A model generated the notes under the pieces. It was not told the origin of the DNA. It did not search any database and was given only the letters and a program-made list of their open reading frames with translations. Both the position numbers and the translations under genes were made by a program. Below are positions 8,485-17,969 of a stretch of DNA of 64,000 nucleotides, one piece after another (the first letter of the stretch is position 1; each line of letters starts with the position of its first letter). The stretch spans positions 879,501-943,500 of the forward strand of contig NC_013525.1 of NCBI RefSeq assembly GCF_000025005.1, given 5' to 3'. Source of the DNA: Thermobaculum terrenum ATCC BAA-798. GTDB taxonomy: Bacteria; Chloroflexota; Chloroflexia; Thermobaculales; Thermobaculaceae.

Positions 8485-9435
8485 ATGAGATCTGCAGTTC
8501 TACTTGCCCCGAGAAAGTTTGATTTAATCGATTGCCCAATACCAGAACCTGGCCCCAGAGAGGTACTAGTTAGGGTAGCTGTATGCGGCGTGTGCACTTC
8601 GGAGTTGGATGTCTGGGATGGTAGGGCTGGCGATGTTCAATTTCCACGATTTCCTGGTCACGAAGTGGCAGGAATAGTAGAGAAACTGGGGTCCGATGTA
8701 AAGGAATTTCATCCAGGTGATCGGGTGGCTGTCTGGGTTACAGAACGAGGTTTTTCGGATTATGTCCTAGCTGATGTAAATCATTGCTTTCGATTGCAGA
8801 ATGTGCCTATTGACCAAGCGCTTATTGAGCCCCTGGCCTGTGCTGTAAACGCTGTTGAGCTGACCAACGTCTCGTTAGGAGACGATGTCCTAGTGGTTGG
8901 TGCGGGCTATATGGGCAGCTTAGTGCTGAAGCTGCTTAAACTTCAAGGTGTTGCCAGGCTAATAGTAGCTGATATACGCCCCGAGGTGTTGAAGTTAGCG
9001 TCTAACATAGGAGCTACACATCTTATAGATCTGGCTAGAGAGGATATAAAGCATACTGTTGCAGACTTGACTGATGGCAAAGGCGTGGATGCAGTCTTTG
9101 AGGTAACGGGTCATCAAGCTCCGCTGAATTTTATAGGTGATATAGTCAGGATGCATGGCAAGATCGCTATAGTTGGCTATCATCAGGGGGAACCTCGGTG
9201 TATTCCTCTTGGTCAGTGGAACTACAAGGCTCTACAGATAGTGAATTGCCACTTCAGAGATCCCAAAATAATACTTAGAGGTATGTCTATTGGCGTAAAT
9301 TTGATGGAAAATGGCCTGCTTACCATGGGCGATCTAATAACTCATAGGTTCCCGTTAGGGTCTATCAACGATGCCTTCGCAACTGCTGAACGAAAACCTG
9401 ATGGATTCATTAAGTCAGTAGTATCAATGTTGTAG
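8485..9435 (+). CDS. Medium-chain zinc-type alcohol/polyol dehydrogenase
   Basis: 316 residues. The GroES-like N-terminal domain has VCGVCTSELDVW (first catalytic zinc Cys) and GHEVAG, and IEPLACAVNAVE supplies a likely third ligand. The NAD(P)-binding Rossmann motif is VLVVGAGYMGSL. The four-Cys structural zinc lobe found in many relatives is absent. The ATG at 8485 follows GGAGAG and is preferred to the ATG at 8470, which has no binding site. It is the last gene of the sugar importer operon, so it probably oxidises an imported sugar or polyol. The substrate is not readable. Confidence 0.82.
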   Translation: MRSAVLLAPRKFDLIDCPIPEPGPREVLVRVAVCGVCTSELDVWDGRAGDVQFPRFPGHEVAGIVEKLGSDVKEFHPGDRVAVWVTERGFSDYVLADVNHCFRLQNVPIDQALIEPLACAVNAVELTNVSLGDDVLVVGAGYMGSLVLKLLKLQGVARLIVADIRPEVLKLASNIGATHLIDLAREDIKHTVADLTDGKGVDAVFEVTGHQAPLNFIGDIVRMHGKIAIVGYHQGEPRCIPLGQWNYKALQIVNCHFRDPKIILRGMSIGVNLMENGLLTMGDLITHRFPLGSINDAFATAERKPDGFIKSVVSML

Positions 9436-9586
9436 CAGCTGGGTAGGTTACTTTGATCAAGTCTAGCCCTCCTACCTAATGTTCATTTCACCTGCATATA
9501 TGTTTGCGCTATGATTTGATCGGTACTTATCTTGCTGTTTGTTGATAGCCGGTGGGCTATAGCAAAATTTGTTAGGAGGGTCAAAA

Positions 9587-11059
9587 GTGACTACCAATTA
9601 CGGGCTTATTGGACTGGCAGTGATGGGAGCCAACCTCGCGCTCAACATCGCTGATCACGGCTTTCCTATAGCGGTCTATAATAGGACCTACGAGAGGACC
9701 AAGGAATTCCTTGAGGGTCCTGCTAAAGATAGACCTATCAGTGGAGCCTCCACTATTCAGGAGTTTGTGCAGCTAATAGAAAGACCCAGGAGAATAATCA
9801 TACTTGTAAAGGCAGGACCTCCTGTTGATGCCATGCTCTCTCAGCTCAAGCCTTACCTAGAAGAGGGAGATGTGGTGGTTGATGGTGGCAACTCCTTCTT
9901 CCAGGATACTATTAGGCGTGATGCTGAGTTCCAGGGCACGGGTATATATTTTGTAGGCATGGGTATAAGTGGTGGTGAGGAAGGCGCTCGTCACGGTCCA
10001 AGCCTGATGCCTGGGGGCCCGAGGCAAGCTTACACCCTGCTTGAGCCTGCGCTTACGAAGATAGCAGCACAGGTAGAGGATGGTCCTTGTGTCACATACG
10101 TTGGCCCTCATGGAGCTGGTCACTATGTGAAGATGGTGCACAATGGCATCGAATATGGCGACATGCAGCTCATCGCAGAAGCCTATGATATTCTCAGACA
10201 TGCACTAGGTCTTTCAGCTCAGGAGATAGCCGAGATATTCGCCAAGTGGAACGAAGGCAAGCTCAACTCCTTCCTGATAGAGATAACTTCCAAGGTGTTG
10301 TCGTATAACGACCCCGATACTGGTAAGCCTCTTGTAGATCTTATTTTGGATGAGGCAGAGCAAAAAGGTACTGGTCGTTGGACGACACAGAACGCTAGTG
10401 AGCTTGGCATACCTGTACCGACTATAGATGCTGCTGTCTGGTCAAGAAATATATCCGCTATGCGGGAGGAGAGAATAAAGGCCTCCAAGGTCCTCAGAGG
10501 TCCAGCTGCCAATTCGAAATCATACGATAAGCAGAGGTTGATAGACGCTCTTGAGGGGGCTTTGTACGCTTCCAAGGTCAGCTCCTATGCACAAGGATTT
10601 GCGCTCATGAGGAAGGCCTCCGAGGTATACGGCTTCGAGCTGAACCTTGCGGAGCTTGCACGTATATGGAAAGGAGGGTGTATTATACGTGCCCAACTCC
10701 TGAATACCATACAGCAAGCTTTCAAGAATGATCCAAACTTGAGCAACTTGCTTCTGGACCCTGACTTTGCCGAGGCTGTTAGCTCTATGAACGATGACTG
10801 GAGGTATGTCATATCCGTAGCCAGAGAGCTCGGCATACCTTGCCCAGCCATGAGCTCTTCTCTTGACTACTACGATGCTTATAGATCTGAGCGCCTCCCG
10901 GCTAACCTTATACAGGGCTTGAGAGATTTCTTTGGTGCTCATACTTATAAGCGCATAGATAAGCCAGGAGTATTCCATACTGAATGGGCAGAAGTAACAG
11001 CCTCTGCCAAGCAGACCGGTGATGAAGGCGGTGAGGACGAACCTGTAAACGGTAAGTAG
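9587..11059 (+). CDS. gnd: 6-phosphogluconate dehydrogenase, decarboxylating
   Basis: 490 residues, full length. It oxidises 6-phosphogluconate to ribulose 5-phosphate and CO2 with NADP+ in the oxidative pentose phosphate pathway. The NADP fold begins GLIGLAVMGANLALN. The substrate and catalytic regions GMGISGGEEGARHGPSLMPGG and HYVKMVHNGIEYGDMQ are intact, as is the C-terminal KGGCIIRAQLL region. GTG at 9587 follows AGGAGGG with six bases between; an upstream in-frame TTG would place that binding site inside the gene. Single gene facing lysA. Confidence 0.95.
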   Translation: MTTNYGLIGLAVMGANLALNIADHGFPIAVYNRTYERTKEFLEGPAKDRPISGASTIQEFVQLIERPRRIIILVKAGPPVDAMLSQLKPYLEEGDVVVDGGNSFFQDTIRRDAEFQGTGIYFVGMGISGGEEGARHGPSLMPGGPRQAYTLLEPALTKIAAQVEDGPCVTYVGPHGAGHYVKMVHNGIEYGDMQLIAEAYDILRHALGLSAQEIAEIFAKWNEGKLNSFLIEITSKVLSYNDPDTGKPLVDLILDEAEQKGTGRWTTQNASELGIPVPTIDAAVWSRNISAMREERIKASKVLRGPAANSKSYDKQRLIDALEGALYASKVSSYAQGFALMRKASEVYGFELNLAELARIWKGGCIIRAQLLNTIQQAFKNDPNLSNLLLDPDFAEAVSSMNDDWRYVISVARELGIPCPAMSSSLDYYDAYRSERLPANLIQGLRDFFGAHTYKRIDKPGVFHTEWAEVTASAKQTGDEGGEDEPVNGK

Positions 11060-11082
11060 AGAGCTTAGATCTATTTCGTTTC

Positions 11083-11111
11083 GAGGCTGAGGACTATAAG
11101 TCCTCAGCCTC
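11083..11111. terminator. Hairpin between gnd and lysA
   Basis: GAGGCTGAGGACT and AGTCCTCAGCCTC are perfect 13-base arms around ATA. The structure overlaps the last codons and stop of lysA and lies 23 bases after gnd. No clear T-tract follows on either strand, so termination strength is uncertain, but the position between convergent genes supports a bidirectional role. Confidence 0.65.
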
Positions 11112-12350
11112 CAACTCCAATCTGATTAGATCTTCGTACGTTTGTCTTTTTCTTATTAGTCGGACTTTATTCCCATCTACTAGTATTTCTGCAGGTCTGG
11201 GGTGGCTATTATATTCACTCGCCATAGCAAAGCCATAAGCACCCGCCTGCAATATAGCAATAGTTTCTGTGGGGAAAACCTGTGGAAGTAATCTATCTTT
11301 GGCTAGATAGTCCGAGGACTCGCATATAGGCCCCACCACGTCCACTATTTCGGTTTTATCCCTCCTTACTAGAGGCTGTATATGGTGATAAGCGTCATAT
11401 AAAGCGGGTCTAATCAGAGCATTCATACCTGCATCTACTATTACAAACTTCTTGCCTCCTGAGGTTTTTGTATAAAGAACTGACGTCAGTAGTGCTCCAC
11501 TAGGCCCCGATATGAATCTACCGGGCTCAATGATCAGCTTGAGCTTGAGATCTCTCAATCTACGCTCTAACGCTTTCGCTACGATCTCTGGGTCTTCTGG
11601 AGACTCATCCTTGTATTTGATGCCGAATCCTCCGCCTATGTCTATGTACTCTAGCCTGATCCCAGTATTAATAAGCTCCTCAGCCATATCTAGGATGGTG
11701 TTCGCAGCTTGAATCACCGGATCCAAGTTTACCAACTGAGAGCCTATGTGCATTCCAATCCCAACAATTCGAATGGCTGGGAGCGTACACGCAAGCTGAT
11801 AAACACGGAGAGCTTCTTCAATTGGTACTCCGAATTTGTTGCTCCTCAGACCTGTAGTTATCTTCTCGTGGGTATGGGGATCTATATTAGGGTTGACCCT
11901 AATGGATATATTGGCCACCCTATTCAGGCTTTGGGCTAATTCCGATATCTTCCTAAGTTCTTGCTCACTTTCTATGCTGAATAACCCTACCCCCGATCTT
12001 AGAGCTTCTACTATCTCACGTGAGGATTTGCCAACTCCAGCAAACACTATATCTTCCGGGTTAAAACCTGCCTTGAGCGCTCTAAATAACTCTCCACCTG
12101 AGGTAACATCTGCTCCTGCTCCAAGGTCTGCTAATAACTTCCCTATCCATATATTTGGGTTCGACTTAAGGGAGTAGCATATCTTGGTAGGAAAGCCTCC
12201 AAAGGATTCTTTGAGTTTTTGATAGGCGTTTCTTATATAATTTGCTGAGTATACGTACAGCGGGGTTTGATATTCCTTAACTAAGTCTACGAGCGGAACA
12301 TCCTCGCAATAGAGGGTATCGCCCCTGTAATGGAAAGCGGTATCAAGCAC
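11094..12350 (-). CDS. lysA: Diaminopimelate decarboxylase
   Basis: 418 residues. This PLP enzyme makes L-lysine from meso-diaminopimelate. The PLP lysine lies in KICYSLKSNPN. The conserved HIGSQL, YIDIGGGFGI, EPGRFI and GPICESSDYLAKDR motifs are present. An upstream in-frame ATG would overlap pdxH on the other strand. The GTG at 12350 has AAGGAG six bases before it and gives a normal family start, so it is chosen. It is divergent from pdxH and stands apart from the aspartate-pathway operon at 21.5-26.3 kb. Confidence 0.94.
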   Translation of the reverse strand: MLDTAFHYRGDTLYCEDVPLVDLVKEYQTPLYVYSANYIRNAYQKLKESFGGFPTKICYSLKSNPNIWIGKLLADLGAGADVTSGGELFRALKAGFNPEDIVFAGVGKSSREIVEALRSGVGLFSIESEQELRKISELAQSLNRVANISIRVNPNIDPHTHEKITTGLRSNKFGVPIEEALRVYQLACTLPAIRIVGIGMHIGSQLVNLDPVIQAANTILDMAEELINTGIRLEYIDIGGGFGIKYKDESPEDPEIVAKALERRLRDLKLKLIIEPGRFISGPSGALLTSVLYTKTSGGKKFVIVDAGMNALIRPALYDAYHHIQPLVRRDKTEIVDVVGPICESSDYLAKDRLLPQVFPTETIAILQAGAYGFAMASEYNSHPRPAEILVDGNKVRLIRKRQTYEDLIRLELEAEDL

Positions 12351-12421
12351 TATACACTCCTTGATATTCGTCTGTATGGTCAATTTTACTTTCGATTTCA
12401 ATGGAGTCGCTAGAATAGGGT

Positions 12422-13024
12422 ATGACCGACGCATATCGATACATGAATCCGGATCCCTATGAGCAGTTCCGAATTTGGTTCGATGCTGCTCGTAATAGTA
12501 GTAATCCTCAGCCGGACGCCATGGCCCTGGCTACAGTTTCTAGGGCAAGTCTGCCCTCGGTAAGAATGGTACTTTTGAAGGCTTTCGATAGGAGAGGGTT
12601 TGTCTTCTTCACAAATTATAATAGCCGTAAGGCCAGGGAGTTAGAGGAGACAGGATATGCTGCTGCGGCCTTTTTTTGGGCGAATCCTTGCCAAAGGCAG
12701 GTAAGGATAGAAGGTAGGGTAGAGAAGATATCTGAAGAAGAATCTGATATGTATTTTCTTAGCAGACCTCGCGGCAGCCAAATAGCTGCTTGGGCATCAC
12801 CACAAAGTGCTGTAATACCGGATAGAGGTTATCTTGAATCTCTAGTTGAGCAAGTTGAGAGAAGATTCCAAGGCAAGCAGGTATCACGTCCAGAATTTTG
12901 GGGTGGATATAGGATAGTTCCTCATGCTTTTGAATTTTGGGAAGGAAAGCCCAACAGGCTACACGATAGGTTTAGATATCTTCTCAAGGACGGTACTTGG
13001 AGTCTGGACAGGCTTGCGCCCTAA
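12422..13024 (+). CDS. pdxH: Pyridoxamine 5'-phosphate oxidase
   Basis: 200 residues, FMN-dependent oxidation of pyridoxamine or pyridoxine phosphate to PLP. Recognisable are SVRMVLLKAFDRRGFVFFTN, SRKARELE, RQVRIEGRVEKI, SRPRGSQIAAWASPQS and the C-terminal FWEGKPNRLHDRFRY. The start is weakly marked; an ATG 21 bases downstream is possible. It is divergent from lysA, which itself needs PLP. Confidence 0.93.
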   Translation: MTDAYRYMNPDPYEQFRIWFDAARNSSNPQPDAMALATVSRASLPSVRMVLLKAFDRRGFVFFTNYNSRKARELEETGYAAAAFFWANPCQRQVRIEGRVEKISEEESDMYFLSRPRGSQIAAWASPQSAVIPDRGYLESLVEQVERRFQGKQVSRPEFWGGYRIVPHAFEFWEGKPNRLHDRFRYLLKDGTWSLDRLAP

Positions 13025-13167
13025 TTGCATAACCCTAGGCCAGATTGCTATAACCTATATGCCTAGCGGTACTTAATAAAATCTATCGTCCAACAATCAT
13101 TCGAATTATAATCTTGAAGTCTCGTAAGCTAATATTGCTGACTGACTTGACTTTGCAGGTGAGAGAT

Positions 13168-15708
13168 ATGAACGAGGAAGAACGAGATATTACTGAGACT
13201 GTAGAGCAGGAAGTGGAAAGACCAAGTGATGAGCGATCGGATAGGCGATCGATAGAGACCACAGATCAGGAAACACAGAGGGATCACGCCCCCAATATAC
13301 CTTCTAGACTGCCTCTGCTCCCTCTAAAAGACGTAATAGTGTTCCCCTTTGCTGTCCAGCCTCTGCTTATAGGACAGCCAAGGTCTATTCGTCTCATTGA
13401 TGACATCATGAAGTCCGACAGGCTCGTGGCTCTATCCGCACAGAAGAGCTCTGATATAGAGCAGGCTGGTCCCGACGATATATACATGGAGGGTACTGTG
13501 GGACGCGTTGCACAGATGTTAAGGCGTCCTGACGGTACTCTTATGGTCGCCATGCAGGGATTGGAGAGGATGAGAATCCTGCAGGTCGTTCAGGAAGAGC
13601 CTTATCTGGTGGCTGATATAGAGGTTATAAAAGAAGACTATGTACAAGATATAGAGATAGAGGCTCTGAGAAGAAATGCTATTCAGAACTTCCAGAAACT
13701 CTTAAGTCTTAATCCGCAGCTGCCTGAAGAGCTCGGGACCTATGTTTCGAATATATCTGATGCCAGGCAGGTAGTCTATCTGATAGCCAGCTCACTGCGT
13801 ATAGACCTTCAGTCTCGTCAGGAGATCCTGGAGCTCAATTCAGTTAGAGATAAGCTCCTACGTATAAACGAGATTCTTAACCATGAGATACAGGTACTTG
13901 AAATTGGTAGACAGATCCAAAATCAGGCCGAGGAGCACATGGGGAAAGCCCAGAGAGAGTACCTGTTGCGAGAGCAGCTTAAGGCTATCCAGCGTGAGCT
14001 AGGCGAAGAAGACGAGCAGATAGCAGAAGTAAATCAGCTTAGAGAGAAGGCTAGCCAGGTAAAGCTCTCTGAAGAGGCTCGCAGCCAAGTCGAGAAGGAA
14101 TTGGCCAGGCTGGAGAGGGTGCCGATAGCCTCTCCCGAACACTCAATAATACGCACTTATGTTGAAATGATATTGAGCTTGCCTTGGGGGATAACTACTG
14201 AGGTGGAGATAGATGTTCCCAAGGCAAGGAGAATACTTGATGAAGATCACTATGATCTGGATAAGGTAAAAGAGAGAATTCTTGAGTATCTAGCTGTTAA
14301 GAAGCTTCGCCAGCAGCGTATGCAGGAGGTCCTAGAATCTCAGGCGGAGAACGAAACAGGTGAAGAACTGAAAGGTGAAACCCAGGAAGATCTTTTCAGG
14401 GAACCTATACTGTGCTTTGTTGGTCCTCCTGGTGTTGGTAAAACTAGCCTTGGGCAGAGTATAGCTAAAGCTCTGGGCAGGAAGTTTGTTCGTATGAGCC
14501 TGGGAGGTATCAGGGACGAAGCTGAAATAAGAGGCCACCGTAGGACCTATATAGGAGCTATGCCAGGCAGAATCATACAGAGCATTATGCGCGCCGAATC
14601 CTCGGATCCTGTGTTCATGTTAGATGAGGTTGACAAGATATCAGTTGGTTTTCAGGGTGATCCAGCGGCTGCTTTGCTAGAGGTATTAGACCCTGCTCAG
14701 AATCACACCTTCAGGGACAACTATCTCGATATACCGTTTGACCTTTCAAAGGTTATGTTCATAGCTACTGCCAACACTTTGGATACTATACCTGCACCTT
14801 TGCGTGACAGGATGGAGATCATAGAACTGTCTGGTTATACAGAAGATGAGAAGATCCATATTGCCCGGCAATATCTTATCCCCAGGCAACTTAAGGCTAA
14901 TGGTCTTAAGCCTGAGGAGGTGGATTTCACCGATGAGGCTATAAAATCCATAATCCGAGGATATACGAGAGAGGCAGGTGTACGTAACCTTGAGAGGCAT
15001 ATAGCTTCCGTACTCAGAAAACTGGCAAGGAGGATAGCCGAGGGGGAGGCCGGCCCCTTCCAAGTCACTCAGGATAACCTGGGTGAATTCCTAAGGAGGC
15101 CATATTTTGAATATGAGACGGCTGAGCGTATAGACAGACCTGGGATAGCCACAGGGCTTGTATGGACCCCGGTTGGTGGGGATATAGTCTATGTAGAGGC
15201 TTCTATAACGCCTTCGGAAGAGGATCGTCTGATACTTACAGGCCAGTTGGGTGATGTAATGCGGGAGTCTGCTCAGGCTGCTCTAACCTACATACGTGCT
15301 TCTATGTCCATGCTTGGCCTGGAATCCTCTGCACTGGATCATAAAACCGTACACATACATGTGCCAGCAGGTGCACAACCTAAGGATGGTCCATCTGCTG
15401 GCGTGACCATGGCCACCGCATTAGCATCGGCAGCTATTGGGAAACCAGTGAGATCCGATGTGGCTATGACTGGTGAGATTACACTTCGGGGTAAAGTTCT
15501 GCCTGTTGGCGGAATAAAAGAAAAGGTACTGGCTGCCCATAGAGCTGGTATTCGAACAGTTATACTTCCCAAGCGGAACGAGCGGGACCTGGAGGATCTA
15601 CCTGAGGAACTCCGGAAAGAGATGGAGTTTGTGTTTGTTGATAGTGTTGATCAGGTGTTACAGACCGCATTGAATCTGCCGTTACCGTCCTTGGCAGCAA
15701 CTAGCTAG
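13168..15708 (+). CDS. lon: ATP-dependent Lon protease
   Basis: 846 residues, cytoplasmic AAA+ serine protease for damaged and regulatory proteins. An acidic, probably disordered N-terminal leader of about 45 residues precedes the LON substrate domain ([12 protein letters not shown]). Then come a coiled-coil region, Walker [10 protein letters not shown] near residue 418, Walker [10 protein letters not shown], and the protease domain with catalytic Ser about 743 (KDGPSAGV) and Lys about 784 ([14 protein letters not shown]). ATG at 13168 follows AGGTGAG and is preferred to the upstream TTG at 13114. No HrcA/CIRCE-type site was seen upstream. Confidence 0.95.
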   Translation: MNEEERDITETVEQEVERPSDERSDRRSIETTDQETQRDHAPNIPSRLPLLPLKDVIVFPFAVQPLLIGQPRSIRLIDDIMKSDRLVALSAQKSSDIEQAGPDDIYMEGTVGRVAQMLRRPDGTLMVAMQGLERMRILQVVQEEPYLVADIEVIKEDYVQDIEIEALRRNAIQNFQKLLSLNPQLPEELGTYVSNISDARQVVYLIASSLRIDLQSRQEILELNSVRDKLLRINEILNHEIQVLEIGRQIQNQAEEHMGKAQREYLLREQLKAIQRELGEEDEQIAEVNQLREKASQVKLSEEARSQVEKELARLERVPIASPEHSIIRTYVEMILSLPWGITTEVEIDVPKARRILDEDHYDLDKVKERILEYLAVKKLRQQRMQEVLESQAENETGEELKGETQEDLFREPILCFVGPPGVGKTSLGQSIAKALGRKFVRMSLGGIRDEAEIRGHRRTYIGAMPGRIIQSIMRAESSDPVFMLDEVDKISVGFQGDPAAALLEVLDPAQNHTFRDNYLDIPFDLSKVMFIATANTLDTIPAPLRDRMEIIELSGYTEDEKIHIARQYLIPRQLKANGLKPEEVDFTDEAIKSIIRGYTREAGVRNLERHIASVLRKLARRIAEGEAGPFQVTQDNLGEFLRRPYFEYETAERIDRPGIATGLVWTPVGGDIVYVEASITPSEEDRLILTGQLGDVMRESAQAALTYIRASMSMLGLESSALDHKTVHIHVPAGAQPKDGPSAGVTMATALASAAIGKPVRSDVAMTGEITLRGKVLPVGGIKEKVLAAHRAGIRTVILPKRNERDLEDLPEELRKEMEFVFVDSVDQVLQTALNLPLPSLAATS

Positions 15709-15767
15709 ATAACGTTTTCTGTGCAAGAATAGATGATTAGGTGAATACTTTTTGAGGGAGATCTGAT

Positions 15768-16481
15768 ATGACTCAGGAAGGCAATGGTAAGGTTGAACGT
15801 GGTTTAGTGGTAGTTGCACACCCAGATGACGCCGAATTCATGGCTGCTGGAACCATAGCCAAGTGGGTAGCTGAAGGTATAAAGATGTATTTGGTTGTGG
15901 TTACCGATGGAAGCAAAGGGTCTAATGACCCTAACATGAGCGCTGAAGAGCTTATAAAGATCCGTCGCCAAGAGCAGCTTGAGGCAGCAGAAGTTTTGGG
16001 GATCTCAGAAGTTGAGTTTCTTGGATACCCTGATGCTTACGTGCAGCACACTATAGAGCTGAGAAGAGATATCACGCGTGCTATCAGGAAGTATAGGCCA
16101 GATAGGCTAATAACCATGACCCCTTACAGGTCATTCGGCATAAACAGCTACCTGAATCATCCGGATCACCTCGCAGTGGGCGACGCAACTCTGGCTGCTG
16201 TGTATCCTAGCGCCAGAGATAGACTTACTTTTCCTGAACTTGCTGCAGAAGGACTAGAGCCTTATAAAGTGAGAGAGGTATACATAACTGGCACAGAGAC
16301 GCCTGATTGCTGGATCGATATCACTGATACTATCAATAAGAAGATAGAGAGCCTCAAGAAGCATCGTAGCCAGGTAAGCGATAGAGATCTAGAAAAGCAT
16401 GTGAAGGAGAGAGCAGCTCAAACTGCGGAAGGACACGATATGCAGTATGCAGAAGCCTTCAAGGTCTTCTACCTATCATAA
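15768..16481 (+). CDS. PIG-L family deacetylase (LmbE-like)
   Basis: 237 residues. The zinc-binding signatures AHPDDAEF near the N-terminus and NHPDH in the middle identify the GlcNAc deacetylase superfamily that includes MshB and BshB. It follows lon by 59 bases with GAGGGAG before the ATG. The substrate is not evident. An MshA-like glycosyltransferase lies 30 kb away (46.2 kb), so a thiol or glycoconjugate pathway is conceivable but unsupported by linkage. Confidence 0.87.
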   Translation: MTQEGNGKVERGLVVVAHPDDAEFMAAGTIAKWVAEGIKMYLVVVTDGSKGSNDPNMSAEELIKIRRQEQLEAAEVLGISEVEFLGYPDAYVQHTIELRRDITRAIRKYRPDRLITMTPYRSFGINSYLNHPDHLAVGDATLAAVYPSARDRLTFPELAAEGLEPYKVREVYITGTETPDCWIDITDTINKKIESLKKHRSQVSDRDLEKHVKERAAQTAEGHDMQYAEAFKVFYLS

Positions 16482-16499
16482 TACTGCGGGAATAGTTTG

Positions 16500-17846
16500 T
16501 TAGGGTTTATCTTCATCGTCACCGGAAGAAGAAACTGTAGGTACTTCTCCGGTGACGATGCTTTTTATACCTCCGGGTCTCTCTGCATAGACCTGTCTGG
16601 CTTTCACCTGAACAAACTCAAGTTCCGGATATCTTAGGGCAGTAAGATACCCTCCGAAAACGCAGCCCTGATCAATGTTTACTGTATTGTTTCTAATAAT
16701 TGGCTCTTGTACAGGTGTGTGACCATATACTACCAGAGCTCTCCCATGATAGTCCCTGGCCCAATCTCTTCTCTCAGGTAAGCCCTCAGGAGTTAGTCTC
16801 CCTGTAACATCTCCATACAAAACAAAATCCTGTACAGCACGGGACATCTTGCCTATCATTCGCTCCTTTATCCCGGCGTGAGCTACCACCAGATTGTATC
16901 GGTCCAGCACCATATAGGGATTTGCGTCCTTTATAAAATCGTGGATTCTTCTCCTTAGTTCCAGGGCTTTGCTTTCGTCTAGGGACTCTAGCTGGCCGAC
17001 TGTGGCCTCTAATCCATGCTTTATCTGCACTCTCCTACCTTCTAGATATCTCATCAGCTTATTGTCATGGTTCCCAGGGGTAAACAGGGCTTTACCTTGT
17101 CTGCATAGCTCCATCCAAAGCTCGAAACACTCAACTACTTTTGGCCCTCTGTCTGCAAGATCTCCGATAGAGATCAGAGTCCTTCCTTCGGGGTGCTTCC
17201 ATTCACCGTCTATCTTTTGCCATCCAAGCTTGTCTAAGAGCTCTAGCAATTCATCGTAGCAGCCATGTACATCGCCAACGATGTCGTATGGAGGTTCCAC
17301 TCTTGGATATATAGGAGGCGTTATCAGATTTATCCTTACTATATCTACATCCTCCTCGTTCAGGATGTATATCTTATCCCATCCCTCAGAGTGGACTTCT
17401 CGGAGAGCTACCTCAAGCATAGCTTGCTGCCTTAGCATAACATCCTGTGGCACAACCCTGTTTCGGCTTGAGTTGCGTGCTAGCCTAGTCTCCAAAGATG
17501 TGTTCAGTATGATTGCAGTGGCTGGGTAGTAGTGTCTGCGTGCTAGTCTAAGTAATTCTTGTCTAACTGATTTGTTGAGTGCTGTTGAGTCAGCTACTAC
17601 CAGCTTGTTAAGTTCCATTCGCTTCTGTATGATGAAGTAGAAAAGTTCAAAAGCCTGTTTACTGTAGTACTGAACCTCTTCGTTATCACCTACTAGGGCT
17701 CTGCAGTAATCGCTTGATACGATCTCCGTGATGCGAAAATGCTTCCTCGCAAACGTGCTTTTGCCAGAACCTGCTGCTCCTATTAGGACTATCAGGTGAG
17801 GCTTATATAGATTGATCTCTAAGGTCTGACTCGCGTTTATTGCCAA
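16500..17846 (-). CDS. Pnkp-like polynucleotide kinase-phosphatase lacking the ligase domain
   Basis: 448 residues in two domains. Residues 15-175 are a P-loop kinase (GAAGSGKST, IVSSDYCRALVGD, VVADSTALNKSVRQEL). Residues 185-430 are a metallophosphoesterase (IVGDVHGCYDEL, SIGDLADRGPK, TPGNHDNK, VAHAGI, YGHTPV). This order matches bacterial Pnkp, which heals broken RNA ends by 5' phosphorylation and 2',3'-phosphate removal. Known Pnkp (about 850 residues) continues into an adenylyltransferase; here the protein ends in a short acidic tail and no Hen1 gene is adjacent. The TTG start has GAGG six bases upstream. It could instead be a bis-nucleoside-polyphosphate or protein phosphatase fused to a kinase. 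Confidence 0.8.
   Translation of the reverse strand: MAINASQTLEINLYKPHLIVLIGAAGSGKSTFARKHFRITEIVSSDYCRALVGDNEEVQYYSKQAFELFYFIIQKRMELNKLVVADSTALNKSVRQELLRLARRHYYPATAIILNTSLETRLARNSSRNRVVPQDVMLRQQAMLEVALREVHSEGWDKIYILNEEDVDIVRINLITPPIYPRVEPPYDIVGDVHGCYDELLELLDKLGWQKIDGEWKHPEGRTLISIGDLADRGPKVVECFELWMELCRQGKALFTPGNHDNKLMRYLEGRRVQIKHGLEATVGQLESLDESKALELRRRIHDFIKDANPYMVLDRYNLVVAHAGIKERMIGKMSRAVQDFVLYGDVTGRLTPEGLPERRDWARDYHGRALVVYGHTPVQEPIIRNNTVNIDQGCVFGGYLTALRYPELEFVQVKARQVYAERPGGIKSIVTGEVPTVSSSGDDEDKP
16514..16566 (+). terminator. Rho-independent terminator of the PIG-L gene, inside the opposite gene's 3' end
   Basis: CATCGTCACCGG pairs perfectly with CCGGTGACGATG. AGAAG/CTTCT extends the stem across a one-base bulge, with a 12-base loop. 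CTTTTTAT follows on the plus strand, giving a good intrinsic terminator for the PIG-L gene that ends at 16481. The whole hairpin lies within the last 20 or so codons of the minus-strand Pnkp-like gene. Confidence 0.82.
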
Positions 17847-17969
17847 AATATTCCTCTATGGAGATATATCCTATAGTTAGCTGGGTTTGCTGTTAAAATT
17901 GTACTTATAGAAAATCCTGCTCTTCAAATAACAAAGTTCAGCCCCATAGTAAGCTAGGAGATATGCCTA

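Noticed and set aside
9441-9479. Terminator hairpin after the dehydrogenase (GGTAGG...CCTACC)
   Set aside because: Six-base arms with a loop over 20 bases and no T-tract; too weak to call.
13025-13167. CIRCE or other heat-shock operator upstream of lon
   Set aside because: No TTAGCACTC-N9-GAGTGCTAA-like element; only a short CTAGGC/GCCTAG repeat with a long spacer.
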